Assembly: GCF_011189575.1 (NCBI RefSeq)
Contig: NZ_PUJW01000011.1
Location: 1 to 64,000, forward strand
Direction of reading: 5' to 3'
DNA from: Photorhabdus cinerea
GTDB taxonomy: Bacteria; Pseudomonadota; Gammaproteobacteria; Enterobacterales; Enterobacteriaceae
DNA: 64,000 nt
The position numbers and the translations under genes were made by a program. Positions 18,037 through 26,614 of the stretch are shown piece after piece. The stretch's first letter is position 1. Each line of letters begins with the position of its first letter. The notes under the pieces were generated by a model. That model was not told the origin of the DNA and did no database searches. It worked only from the letters and a program-made list of their open reading frames with translations.

Positions 18037-18622
18037 CTAAGTTTTCCTATAATACTACACTCTAGGAGTGTGGTGTATGCGACAAATAAAGCCTTTAAAA
18101 AGCTCTTTCAGATTTAGGTCTGGAGCAAAAAAAGCCACGTTATTATTAAATGACGTCCTATCTTATTAATATATATTTAACATATTTTCCGGCCAATTTT
18201 ATTGGTAGACAGGATACCTCTTACTTTATATTTCATTTTTCAGAGAAAAATCCGACAGAAATCTCATTTTTCACCACTGGTTGATTAAAAAAAGGTGAAG
18301 GCTATTGACTTACTTATATTTACATTAGGAAAATTTTTACCAATAAGAATAACTTAAATTGAAAATTACATAATATATAAATATTAGTTTTAGTGACCAA
18401 TCATTGAAGGTGATAATAAAAAGTAAGAAAGTAAAGATGTTTAATTGTCAGCTTTGTGTTTATTGATCAGTTTTATATTAATCTTGATTTTTTATATAAA
18501 ATTCAGAGATAAACCAGATTAAAATACATAACATCAATATTGAAACAAAATAAGGATTATTGGATTGTACACAAAAGTTATCACGGCTGTTTCTTGAGTG
18601 AAGAAACAGCCGTTGAGGGTAT
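18037..18622. other. AT-rich intergenic stretch between the peptide transporter and lpxL
   Basis: These 586 bases hold the promoter region of the transporter gene at one end and the lpxL terminator hairpin (18583-18613) at the other. I see no credible gene between them. Confidence 0.6.
18583..18615 (-). terminator. Terminator after lpxL
   Basis: A perfect 13-bp stem (ACGGCTGTTTCTT / AAGAAACAGCCGT) with a five-base loop sits just downstream of the lpxL stop. On the minus strand it is followed by a weak U-rich stretch. Confidence 0.7.
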
Positions 18623-19564
18623 TTAATGGGTTCTATCAGCTTGACCGTACAGCGAAGGCATACCTTCAGGCCGAGTTTTAAAGCGACGATGTAACCACAT
18701 ATATTGTTCAGGAGCCTGTAAGATTTCCCGTTCTATGACTTTGTTCATAAAAGTAGCAGCTTTCACTTCATCACTTTTTGGGAATTTATCTACTGCTGGC
18801 TGAATAATGAGTTCATAGCCTTTTCCGTCAGGCAAACGGCGGGGAGTGAATGGGATCATTGCCGGATCGGCAAGACGTACAAGTATTGAGGTGCCAGTGG
18901 TAGTTGCTGCATGTTCTACCGCAAATAATGGTGCAAATACGCTTTTTCGTGGGCCGTAATCATGATCGGGTGCGTACCAGACAATTTCACCATTTTTAAG
19001 GCAGCGGATCATGCCTTTAAGATCTTTCCGGTCCAACATATATTTGTTGGAACGCAATCTTCCCCATGTTTGCAGCCAGTCCATAACTGGATTGTCATTC
19101 GGGCGGTAGACACCAATGCCTGGATTTAACGTGCCAAGAATTCGGGCGCCTAATTCCAACGTGAGGAAGTGGATACCAATAACGATAATTCCTTGTCCGG
19201 TAGACTGAATTTTCTGAATATTTTCCCGTCCGGTTACTTTAAACCAGCGTTCTATTCGCCAGTCCGGCCAAAACCAAGCCATACCCGTTTCAAATATTCC
19301 CATGCCAACAGATTCGAAGTTTTTGACTAACATCTCGTTACGTTTTTCCTGTGGAATGTCAGGAAAACATAACTCAAGATTTCTTTCGGCGATTTTTGCA
19401 CGCCTTTTTAGAAAACGCATGGAGAATCTGCCCAGACGGGTGCCTATCCAGTAAATAGCCGGATAGGGGAGCAGAACCAATAAGTAAAGCAGGCTGATAC
19501 CAAACCAGGTAGGCCAATAACGAGGATGAAGTAGTGAACGTTGAAAAGAAGGTGCTTGTATCAT
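18623..19564 (-). CDS. lpxL: Lipid A biosynthesis lauroyl acyltransferase LpxL (HtrB)
   Basis: LpxL adds the secondary lauroyl chain to Kdo2-lipid IVA at the inner membrane. The 313 residues open with an N-terminal membrane anchor (LLHPRYWPTWFGISLLYLLV) and then the acyltransferase core. The HX4D/E catalytic motif is seen as GIHFLTLELGAR (about residue 132), followed by GVYRPNDNPVMDWLQTWGRL, VWYAPDHDYGPRKSVFAPLF and EQYMWLHRRFKTRPEG, all close to E. coli LpxL. In E. coli lpxL also adjoins trhO (yceA) with dinI and pyrC nearby, so context supports LpxL over LpxP. Confidence 0.92.
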   Translation of the reverse strand: MIQAPSFQRSLLHPRYWPTWFGISLLYLLVLLPYPAIYWIGTRLGRFSMRFLKRRAKIAERNLELCFPDIPQEKRNEMLVKNFESVGMGIFETGMAWFWPDWRIERWFKVTGRENIQKIQSTGQGIIVIGIHFLTLELGARILGTLNPGIGVYRPNDNPVMDWLQTWGRLRSNKYMLDRKDLKGMIRCLKNGEIVWYAPDHDYGPRKSVFAPLFAVEHAATTTGTSILVRLADPAMIPFTPRRLPDGKGYELIIQPAVDKFPKSDEVKAATFMNKVIEREILQAPEQYMWLHRRFKTRPEGMPSLYGQADRTH

Positions 19565-19851
19565 GGATTCTCAGGTTATTTAATTCCAATAATATGGATA
19601 AAACAATATGTCTATTGTGACACCTTTTGGTTAGATGTCGAAGTTTTCAGACTTAAAATGTTTATGAGATCGATGGTGGATAATATTCTGACCAATTCCG
19701 TCAAACTGCTGGCCACCTTCTTTGGGTAGATAATGGTGTACTCAATTGATCATTCAGTTTTGATGTCTGCGAAAATGATATTTATAACTTATTGATAAAT
19801 AATCATTAAAATAGTTCTGCAGAAGCTATTTACAATTCGCATGGACAATAT

Positions 19852-19871
19852 TACTGTGTGCTTAAACAGTG
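19852..19871. promoter_or_regulatory. LexA (SOS) box of dinI
   Basis: The sequence CTGT-N8-ACAG, extended as TACTGTGTGCTTAAACAGTG, fits the LexA consensus. It lies about 20 bases before the dinI ATG, where the SOS box overlaps the promoter in E. coli. Confidence 0.85.
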
Positions 19872-19892
19872 ATGTTTGTTGAGGGAAAAGTT

Positions 19893-20129
19893 ATGCATGT
19901 AGAAGTGACTATCAATAAATCTAAGAAGTTGCCAAAAGGTGCTGTCCCTGCCCTGGCTGTAGAACTGGATAAACGCCTTAAGTATCGTTGGCCTGATATT
20001 AAGACTAATGTGAAATTAGCAAGTAGTGATGGGCTGTCTATTCGCGGTGGTACTTCCGATGATAGGGAAATCATTGAAGAGATTCTACAAGAGACATGGG
20101 AAAGCGCTGATGACTGGTTTCAGCCTTGA
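19893..20129 (+). CDS. dinI: DNA damage-inducible protein DinI
   Basis: DinI binds and stabilises RecA filaments and modulates the SOS response and UmuD cleavage. The 78-residue protein begins MHVEVTINKSKKLPKGA and ends EILQETWESADDWF, the hallmark acidic C-terminal helix. I chose this ATG because it gives the E. coli length (about 81) and follows GAGGGAAAAG; an ATG eight codons earlier lies at the edge of the LexA box and lacks a ribosome site. The LexA box immediately upstream supports SOS control. An ERIC element follows before trhO. Confidence 0.95.
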   Translation: MHVEVTINKSKKLPKGAVPALAVELDKRLKYRWPDIKTNVKLASSDGLSIRGGTSDDREIIEEILQETWESADDWFQP

Positions 20130-20254
20130 GGATTAAGCTGCTGGCAGTTTGTTGTAAATAAATTCGCAATCAATTAGGAGAGGATGGATTCCTCCCTTAT
20201 TTCTATTACCATGTTATAAATTGCTACTCGTTGAAAATCATTTTCGTTATCATA

Positions 20255-20381
20255 TATACCCTATGGATTTCAAAATGCATCGCGGCGGCAAGGGAGCGAA
20301 TCCCCAGGAGCATAGCAAACTATGTGACTGGGGTGAGTGAGTGCAGCCAACAAAGAGGCAACTTGAAAGATAACAGGTATA
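20255..20381 (+). repeat. ERIC element (copy 1)
   Basis: The 127-bp element has the ERIC core (GAATCCCCAGGAGC ... GTGACTGGGGTGAG) and terminal TATACCC / GGTATA. It lies between dinI and trhO and is probably transcribed with one of them. Confidence 0.92.
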
Positions 20382-20447
20382 CATTTGATGGCGGAGGCCA
20401 TCACTTATATATCCACTCTTATGACTTATCATTTAGGAAAGTACACC

Positions 20448-21506
20448 ATGCCAGTGTTACATAACCGCATTTCTAATAAAGAGCTGAAAGCACGTATGCT
20501 AGCGGAGACTAAGCCCCGTACTACCATCTCTTTTTATAAATATTTTAATATATTAGATCCCTTGGCTTTTCGTAATAATCTTTATCAACAATTTACCGAG
20601 CTTGCAGTATTTGGCCGGGTTTATATTGCCAAAGAAGGGATCAATGCGCAGATAAGTGTGCCAACCCATAATATGGAAGCGTTGAAAGCTTTATTGTATT
20701 CCATTGATCCTGCTTTAGATAATCTGAGATTGAATATTGCACTTGATGATGATGGGAAATCTTTCTGGGTTTTGCGTATGAAAGTACGTGATCGTGTCGT
20801 CGCTGATGGAATTGAAGATGAAACTTTTGATCCATCAAAAACGGGTGAATATCTTAAGGTAGAGCAGATTAACCAGATGCTGGATGATCCTGATACGCTA
20901 TTTGTTGATATGCGTAATCACTATGAATACGAAGTAGGGCATTTTGAAAATGCAATTGAAATTCCGTCCGATACTTTCCGCGATCAATTGCCAATGGCAG
21001 TAGAAATGTTGCAGGATAATAAAGATAAGAATATTGTGATGTATTGTACAGGTGGTATTCGTTGTGAAAAGGCCAGTGCTTATATGTTGCATAATGGTTT
21101 TAAAAAAGTGTATCACGTAGAAGGCGGTATTATTGAATATGCCCGTAAAGCCAGGGAACAGGGATTGCCGGTACGTTTTATTGGTAAGAACTTTGTATTT
21201 GATGAGCGGATGGGAGAACGTATCTCAGATGATGTGATCGCTCATTGCCATCAATGTGGTACACCTTGCGATAGCCATACTAATTGCAAAAACGATGGTT
21301 GCCACTTGTTATTTATTCAGTGTTCGGAATGTGTAGATAAATTTGAAGGCTGTTGCAGTGAAACATGTAGGGAAGAAGTTAGATTACCAGAAACAGAACA
21401 ACGTGTTCGTCGGGCTGGCCGTGAAAATGGGGCTAAAATATTTAATAAATCTCGGCACCGCCAACAGGATGGATTGAATATTCCTTCGTTGCAGGTAACT
21501 AAGTAA
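20448..21506 (+). CDS. trhO: tRNA uridine(34) hydroxylase TrhO (YceA)
   Basis: TrhO hydroxylates uridine 34 of certain tRNAs with oxygen, the first step to 5-carboxymethoxyuridine-type modifications. The 352-residue protein starts MPVLHNRISNKELKAR like E. coli YceA; reading frames upstream of this ATG run into the ERIC element and are not conserved. The rhodanese domain carries the active cysteine in VMYCTGGIRCEKASAYMLHN, and a cysteine-rich zinc-like region follows (HCHQCGTPCDSHTNCKNDGC). The neighbourhood (dinI, bssS, pyrC) matches the E. coli region. Confidence 0.95.
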   Translation: MPVLHNRISNKELKARMLAETKPRTTISFYKYFNILDPLAFRNNLYQQFTELAVFGRVYIAKEGINAQISVPTHNMEALKALLYSIDPALDNLRLNIALDDDGKSFWVLRMKVRDRVVADGIEDETFDPSKTGEYLKVEQINQMLDDPDTLFVDMRNHYEYEVGHFENAIEIPSDTFRDQLPMAVEMLQDNKDKNIVMYCTGGIRCEKASAYMLHNGFKKVYHVEGGIIEYARKAREQGLPVRFIGKNFVFDERMGERISDDVIAHCHQCGTPCDSHTNCKNDGCHLLFIQCSECVDKFEGCCSETCREEVRLPETEQRVRRAGRENGAKIFNKSRHRQQDGLNIPSLQVTK

Positions 21507-21564
21507 TAATACTAATAACTGGCATAGAGATTAATGTGCCAGTTTATTTTTAGTAATAGATTTT

Positions 21565-22167
21565 TTAATAGAGATATTTAAATACGTTGTAGATAAAACA
21601 GAATTCAATTCTATTACGTACATTGATTTTCTCTGCAATATGCCTTTTATGAGAATATACTGTACTATTACTGATCCTTAATTTTTGGGATATCTGATAA
21701 TTTGGAACTTCTTTCATCCAGTAGTTAATTATCTTATGTTCTTGTGGACTGAAAATAGAACAACATTCATCAGTTTTTTCACGGTATTTCTGAATTTCCT
21801 GTAATGTTGTTTTACCCAGTTTGTTAAGTAAATAGGGAAGATTTCTCTTTGTTAGAAGAAAAACATTACTTTTCAATATAATATAGTTATCACAGTAAGG
21901 ATATGGATTATTAAGGTATATATAGATACGAGTATTATCTAAAAGGGTAATAAATTTATGTAAATTAGAGCAGTAACTGGCATGGTGACAATAATGAGAC
22001 AGGTTAGCTAAAACAATGTCAGGAGAAAAACGATTTATAATATCTATAGCTTCGTTAATTGAAGAACAGTTAGCGATTTCAATGTCCTCAATGTTGTCAT
22101 TTTTCTTTAAAAACTCACTAATACCTGAACGGGTATAATAGCATTCTTCAACTACTAAGATTTTCAT
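21565..22167 (-). CDS. LuxR-type regulator with degenerate receiver domain
   Basis: The protein has 200 residues. The N-terminal half (about 1-120) has a receiver-like fold beginning MKILVVEECYYTRSGISEFL. The usual phospho-acceptor Asp position reads DIVLANLSHYC, so an Asn replaces Asp and phosphorylation as in standard response regulators is unlikely. The C-terminal helix-turn-helix (about 140-200) is LuxR/FixJ-type: FSPQEHKIINYWMKEVPNYQ then LRISNSTVYSHKRHIAEKIN. I chose the ATG giving the receiver start. Codon use is markedly AT-rich. It is inserted between trhO and bssS. Its targets are unknown. Confidence 0.82.
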   Translation of the reverse strand: MKILVVEECYYTRSGISEFLKKNDNIEDIEIANCSSINEAIDIINRFSPDIVLANLSHYCHHASYCSNLHKFITLLDNTRIYIYLNNPYPYCDNYIILKSNVFLLTKRNLPYLLNKLGKTTLQEIQKYREKTDECCSIFSPQEHKIINYWMKEVPNYQISQKLRISNSTVYSHKRHIAEKINVRNRIEFCFIYNVFKYLY

Positions 22168-22333
22168 TATTGTACATCCCTGTTCCTGTTGGGCGGAGTT
22201 CACAATAAACGCCTTATCTGTTAAGAGTCAACTCGGCAATTGCGATAATAAAGTCAGATTAATCCGAAATTATTATCTAATGGTATAGTATTCCAGATAA
22301 AATCGTTGAGGTGAATCAATGTACCTCCAAGCT

Positions 22334-22357
22334 GGACACCCACTTGTTTGGGTGTCC
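22334..22357. terminator. Hairpin downstream of bssS
   Basis: A perfect 9-bp stem (GGACACCCA / TGGGTGTCC) lies just after the bssS stop codon. It has only a weak T run, so termination is probable rather than certain. Confidence 0.5.
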
Positions 22358-22367
22358 GAGTTTAAGA

Positions 22368-22622
22368 TTAGTGCTTAATATAGTTCAGATCGCTGTATTC
22401 AGAGGATTCGATCTTTTCAATTCCTGCCTGGAGGATGTATATCAATTGCTTTGCAATGTCAGTTGTCAACCATAAGGTTCGGTCTACCATGACATGTTCT
22501 GGTGCTTGATCTTGGGAGGACAAGTAGTGAAGGCGTAACATCACTGCATCATACGTATCAACCGTACTGACATCCCAACCTACAACAGGATGCGTTTGAA
22601 TAACTTCATCTTTACTGCCCAT
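22368..22622 (-). CDS. bssS: BssS-type biofilm/indole-signalling regulator
   Basis: The protein has 84 residues with the BssS pattern IQTHPVVGWDVSTVDTYDAV, MLRLHYLSSQDQAPEHV and TLWLTTDIAKQLIYILQAGI. In E. coli BssS affects biofilm formation through indole and quorum signalling; the molecular mechanism is not established. It lies next to pyrC as in E. coli, and an AGGAGG site is visible before the ATG. It is transcribed alone on the minus strand. Confidence 0.9.
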   Translation of the reverse strand: MGSKDEVIQTHPVVGWDVSTVDTYDAVMLRLHYLSSQDQAPEHVMVDRTLWLTTDIAKQLIYILQAGIEKIESSEYSDLNYIKH

Positions 22623-22781
22623 AAAACCTCCTAATCAGATCGCCGCATTAATTATTAATATCATTGACTAAGAGCAAACTACCTCATTCCTGAATGAGTC
22701 ATTATTAGTATATGCTTTTTAATAAAAGTAAGAAGGTTTTTTGTTAGGAATTATTACCCGGCTCGTTGGTAGGTTGATAAC

Positions 22782-22908
22782 TATACCCTTCATCCTTCAA
22801 GTTGCTGCTTTGTTGGCTGCTTTCACTTACCCCAGTCACATCGTTATCTATGCTCCTGGGGAGGCGTTCACTTGCCGTCGCGCTGCAATTTGAAATCTAT
22901 TGGGTATA
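22782..22908 (-). repeat. ERIC element (copy 2)
   Basis: This 127-bp ERIC copy is in reverse orientation relative to copy 1, with CACTTACCCCAGTCACAT and GCTCCTGGGG core pieces and TATACCC / GGGTATA ends. It abuts the pyrC terminator hairpin. Confidence 0.92.
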
Positions 22909-22939
22909 TACGTGGGGATGATAACCATCCCCACGTATA
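22905..22939 (-). terminator. Hairpin after pyrC
   Basis: A long stem (TATACGTGGGGATG / CATCCCCACGTATA, about five-base loop) begins at the pyrC stop codon and merges with the end of the ERIC element. It is a likely terminator or mRNA end. Confidence 0.65.
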
Positions 22940-23992
22940 TCAGTCTGCTATTTTTACTTCCCAACGGGCATCTTCGCCAGCCAGGAACGGAATAAGCCTT
23001 TCATTGCCACAATCAATGTGTTCAATGACCGTAGAAGATTTGCGAGTCAGTTCGACAAAGCCTTCGTTAACGGGTAATCCGTAGAATTTAGGGCCATTAA
23101 GAGAACAGAAGGCTTCAAAATGCTGTAATGCATTTATTTCTTCGAATACTGTTGCGTAAGCAGGTAATGCTGATGGGGCATTAAATACGCCAGCACAACC
23201 ACAAGATGATTCTTTTTTATGTTGTGCATGTGGTGCAGAGTCTGTACCTAGGAAGAAGCGATCACATCCACCGGCGACGGCTGTGCGTAAAGCATTTTGG
23301 TGAACATGGCGTTTCAGAATGGGCAGGCAATACAGGTTTGGACGGATACCACCAACCAGCATATGGTTGCGGTTGAACATTAGGTGCTGTGGCGTTAATG
23401 TTGCTGCTAGATTGTCATCACCCTCCAGTACATATTGCACTGCTTCTTTGGTTGTTATGTGTTCAAACACGACTTTCAGTGTGGGAAACTGGTTACGTAA
23501 TGGCTCCATGACTTGTTCGATAAAACGGGCTTCACGGTCAAAAATATCAATATGAGAAGTAGTAACTTCACCGTGGACGAGCAGAGGCATCCCCAGTTTT
23601 TCCATAACGTCTAGTAGTGGATAAATGTTCTTAATATCAGAGACACCGTGGCTTGAATTGGTTGTGGCGTTGGCAGGGTAGAGCTTACAGGCAATGAAAA
23701 TTCCTTCTTTATAACCGACCTCTATTTGGGAACTGTTGGTAGAATCAGTGAGGTAACAAGTCATAAGAGGCTGAAAATTGTGCCCTTTAGGGATAGCTGC
23801 CAATATTCTGTCTCTATAGGCTTTGGCACTACCAACCTCTGTTATCGGAGAAAGCAGATTAGGCATGACGATAGCTCGGCCAAAATAGTGACTGGTATAA
23901 GGAACGACGGTTTTTAGCATTTCACCATCACGGAAATGAATGTGCCAGTCATCAGGGCGGCGGATTTTTATTGTATATGATTCAGTGGTCAT
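22940..23992 (-). CDS. pyrC: Dihydroorotase PyrC
   Basis: PyrC closes carbamoyl-aspartate to dihydroorotate in pyrimidine synthesis. The zinc-binding start RRPDDWHIHFRDGEMLKTVV, the carbamylated-lysine segment GIFIACKLYPANATTNSSHG, the histidine-containing LLVHGEVT and VVFEHITTKEA, and LGTDSAPHAQHKKESSCGCA (catalytic Asp) are all present. The ATG chosen gives 350 residues and the class II N-terminus MTTESYTIKIRRPDDWH. An upstream in-frame extension of about 46 codons is not conserved and is rejected. Confidence 0.96.
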   Translation of the reverse strand: MTTESYTIKIRRPDDWHIHFRDGEMLKTVVPYTSHYFGRAIVMPNLLSPITEVGSAKAYRDRILAAIPKGHNFQPLMTCYLTDSTNSSQIEVGYKEGIFIACKLYPANATTNSSHGVSDIKNIYPLLDVMEKLGMPLLVHGEVTTSHIDIFDREARFIEQVMEPLRNQFPTLKVVFEHITTKEAVQYVLEGDDNLAATLTPQHLMFNRNHMLVGGIRPNLYCLPILKRHVHQNALRTAVAGGCDRFFLGTDSAPHAQHKKESSCGCAGVFNAPSALPAYATVFEEINALQHFEAFCSLNGPKFYGLPVNEGFVELTRKSSTVIEHIDCGNERLIPFLAGEDARWEVKIAD

Positions 23993-24206
23993 GAAACCGG
24001 CTCCAGTATATATAATAGAAAAGACAAGTGCTGAATTCAGCATGTTCAAGCCGGGAATGGATAATAAAGTGAAAAAGATTAAATAGCTATTGATGAATGT
24101 AACTTTCAGAGAAAGTTCCATCCAAATCAATTAGACTAGGGTAACCAGAGGTGGATTTTCTTATAAACAGGAAAAAATGAAGCATGAGGGTAAAATGATA
24201 TGAAGT

Positions 24207-24282
24207 TGGCTCCTCCAACTGGACTCGAACCAGTGACATACGGATTAACAGTCCGCCGTTCTACCGACTGAACTATGGAGGA
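24207..24282 (-). tRNA. tRNA-Asn (GTT), copy 1
   Basis: Seventy-six bases on the minus strand start TCCTCCATAGTTCAGTCGGT and end GGAGCCA, with the anticodon loop CTGTTAATC (anticodon GTT) and T-arm GGTTCGAGTCC. The CCA is encoded. Two further copies lie at 24532 and 26421. Confidence 0.96.
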
Positions 24283-24499
24283 ACTCCTTCACAACGGGGT
24301 GCATATTAACGGTACACTTCTGCTTTGTCAAAGCAGAAAACAACAAATAGGGTTTGTTTGCTGGTAAACTGAACTTGTTGATCTGTTTTTGTGCTAAACA
24401 ATGGCTGGTTGCAGGAATTGTATGCTAGGAGTGTAGGTTGAATAGCATTATTATATTGAATGTTGGGTTGTAAGAGCGGTAGTGTAAGTTAGAAAAGCA

Positions 24500-24522
24500 A
24501 AAAGCCCGCACTAAGCGGGCTC
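24500..24522 (-). terminator. Terminator downstream of tRNA-Asn copy 2
   Basis: The stem AGCCCGC / GCGGGCT, with TTTTT following on the minus strand, lies directly after the second tRNA-Asn gene. Confidence 0.85.
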
Positions 24523-24531
24523 TTCATAATT

Positions 24532-24607
24532 TGGCTCCTCCAACTGGACTCGAACCAGTGACATACGGATTAACAGTCCGCCGTTCTACCGACTGAACTA
24601 TGGAGGA
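24532..24607 (-). tRNA. tRNA-Asn (GTT), copy 2
   Basis: The sequence appears identical to copy 1 over the full 76 bases, including the encoded CCA. It is followed on the minus strand by its own terminator. Confidence 0.96.
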
Positions 24608-25223
24608 ATCGTTCCTGAGAACGAGGCGAATAATAGCTGGGTATTTTAGGCTTGTCAAAGGGGAAAAGTGCAAATTGAGTTTGATTGATTAACTGGTGTT
24701 CAAAATGGCGTTTCTTTGTTATTTTTTAGTCAATTAAATCTTTTGGGACAGGAAATACCAATACTAATTAATATTTATCTATGATAGTTAGGTAGAGGGA
24801 ATATTATCTATTTTTTTATTTAAAAGATAATTAACTGTGGATATTAAAAATATGATGAAATATATTTTTAATTATTTTTTAATGTTATTTATAGGGGGGT
24901 TTATATTTGTTGCCAATCTTCCTATTTTATTTTTTAATAGAGTGCGCATTGTCTTTTGATATTTATTAGTGGATTTTATCGTCTATAATTATTAATTGAA
25001 AGAGTAATTCATTATTTCAACAATAAATTGGAAAGCATAGTATTAGTCTAAGGAAAGTAGTTATCCGTTGATAATGAAGTTTTATCTAATGTTAATGGGT
25101 TAATATGTTATTAAATTAATGGTTATTTTATATTTGTATATAAGATGCAATAAAGTAAATAATATTTTTCCAGAAAAGAGTGGCTAATTTTTCTGTATTT
25201 TTTATACAAAATGAGGAAAAGTC
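24608..25223. other. AT-rich intergenic stretch after tRNA-Asn copy 2
   Basis: About 616 strongly AT-rich bases hold no credible gene and no recognisable mobile element. The last part carries a GAGGAAAAG ribosome site for the downstream gene. Confidence 0.6.
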
Positions 25224-26297
25224 ATGAAGTTCTTAATTAATACTGATGTAACTAACTGGGTTTCACATAAAGATTGGTTTGACGTTCCATTACGATTGTT
25301 TATAGTTCTAAAAGATGATGATTATTCTGTATCATTAGATAATTACAAAAGTAAAATTTCAGTACATGGTTTGAGTGAAGGCGAATATGAAATTGTAAAT
25401 AACAATAACGTATTCGACTCTATTAGCAGGGCATCTGAAATTTTAGTAAAAATTAAAACAGATCAAAAAGTTAATGCCACAATTAAGTTTGTTGCGGAAG
25501 TAACTGATGCTAGTGGTAATGTGGTTGCGGAAGCTGTTCTGGATCGATTCAAACTGAAGTCAGTGGGATTATCAGCACCTATATATCCGGCAAATTATGA
25601 TAATATAATTGATAGCAATGATATAAAGTCAGGAGTTAAAGTACTTTTTGTTGACTCTAATATTCTGAAAAATCATGAAGTAAAATTTATTTTTGATGAT
25701 ACTATTGTTTCTGTCCCAAACGCTCAGGATAGCAATGATATCCGCAGCTTGTCTGTGAAAAGTGATCTTCTTACTAACGGTAAACACAACAGTGTTTATT
25801 ATACTATTAGTGAAAGTGGTAGTGCTAAATTTTCTACTGTTCAGCATATAGTTGTAGAACTTGATGAAGACCCTGGAACAGTTCAGGTTCGCCGTGATCT
25901 GGAAATGCCTTATATTGATGAATATGATGAAACTAGAGGCCGACCAATTGGTGAGAGTATTATTGAGTATGACATCAATATTATGGTTAGCGATGTTAAA
26001 CTTAAAGATAAGGAGTTAAAAAAAGGTACAGTTCATATAAGAGGTTATTCTGATGATAATCAGGATGTAGGCGAGTTAGTATTAAAGATAGAATCTTTAG
26101 TAGCCAATGAAGATAATGTTGTCCGGTTGGGGGTAATTAATCCTGAAGTAAATGCCGATGGTCAGCCAGGTGGAATTGATTTCTTTAATTATATCGGTAA
26201 TGGTCGGGTAATAATTCATTACGAAGTAGAACTTGTTGGCGAAGTAAATATACTGCATAAATCTAAAGAGAGAATTTATAAAGTAGTTTTGGACTAA
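25224..26297 (+). CDS. Hypothetical 357-residue protein between tRNA-Asn genes
   Basis: I do not recognise a family. The protein is acidic, rich in Asp, Asn, Val and Ile, and lacks a signal peptide or membrane segment. Its alternating hydrophobic/polar pattern and phrases such as IKFVAEVTDASGNVVAEAVL and GRVIIHYEVELVGEVNI suggest several beta-sandwich (Ig-like) repeats, roughly residues 1-115, 120-220 and 235-357. The segment DEDPGTVQVRRDLEMPYIDE may separate domains. The ATG has a GAGGAAAAG site. It is alone between two tRNA-Asn genes, a usual integration position, and has low G+C, so horizontal acquisition is likely. Confidence 0.7.
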   Translation: MKFLINTDVTNWVSHKDWFDVPLRLFIVLKDDDYSVSLDNYKSKISVHGLSEGEYEIVNNNNVFDSISRASEILVKIKTDQKVNATIKFVAEVTDASGNVVAEAVLDRFKLKSVGLSAPIYPANYDNIIDSNDIKSGVKVLFVDSNILKNHEVKFIFDDTIVSVPNAQDSNDIRSLSVKSDLLTNGKHNSVYYTISESGSAKFSTVQHIVVELDEDPGTVQVRRDLEMPYIDEYDETRGRPIGESIIEYDINIMVSDVKLKDKELKKGTVHIRGYSDDNQDVGELVLKIESLVANEDNVVRLGVINPEVNADGQPGGIDFFNYIGNGRVIIHYEVELVGEVNILHKSKERIYKVVLD

Positions 26298-26336
26298 TCA
26301 CCCCAGTACCCCTAAATGTGCTATTTTATAAACAAA

Positions 26337-26360
26337 AAAGCCCAATTTTCATTGGGCTTT
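26337..26360 (-). terminator. Terminator downstream of tRNA-Asn copy 3
   Basis: The stem AGCCCAAT / ATTGGGCT with a TTTC loop has T runs on both sides. It could end both the tRNA transcript (minus) and the hypothetical gene (plus). Confidence 0.85.
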
Positions 26361-26420
26361 CGTACAGACTATCTGTCTGATAGTACCAGAGATTCCTGTT
26401 AGCATCTCTAGACTTGAATT

Positions 26421-26496
26421 TGGCTCCTCCAACTGGACTCGAACCAGTGACATACGGATTAACAGTCCGCCGTTCTACCGACTGAACTATGGAGGA
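26421..26496 (-). tRNA. tRNA-Asn (GTT), copy 3
   Basis: This is a third copy with the same 76-base sequence and anticodon GTT. The repeated flanks 'TCCTGAGAACGAGGCGAATA' after copies 2 and 3 show that the 5' flank was duplicated as well. Confidence 0.96.
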
Positions 26497-26614
26497 ATCA
26501 TTCCTGAGAACGAGGCGAATACTAGCGATGAACTGAGACACTGTCAACGCAAAAAGTCTTACAATTTTATTGTTTGTTCGTCATATGAGCATGTTGTGTT
26601 ATAACTATGCTATT

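Noticed and set aside
22872..23084. Plus-strand frame across ERIC copy 2 and the end of pyrC
   Set aside because: Overlaps a repeat element and lies antisense to pyrC.
24001..24130. N-terminal extension of pyrC by about 46 codons
   Set aside because: Not conserved and hydrophobic by chance; the ATG at 23992 gives the known PyrC start.
24207..26496. Complete genomic island or prophage at tRNA-Asn
   Set aside because: No integrase, no attachment duplication beyond the tRNA copies, and only one gene between them.
26326..26547. Minus-strand frame reading through tRNA-Asn copy 3
   Set aside because: The translation (YVTGSSPVGGA and similar) is the typical artefact of translating a tRNA gene.
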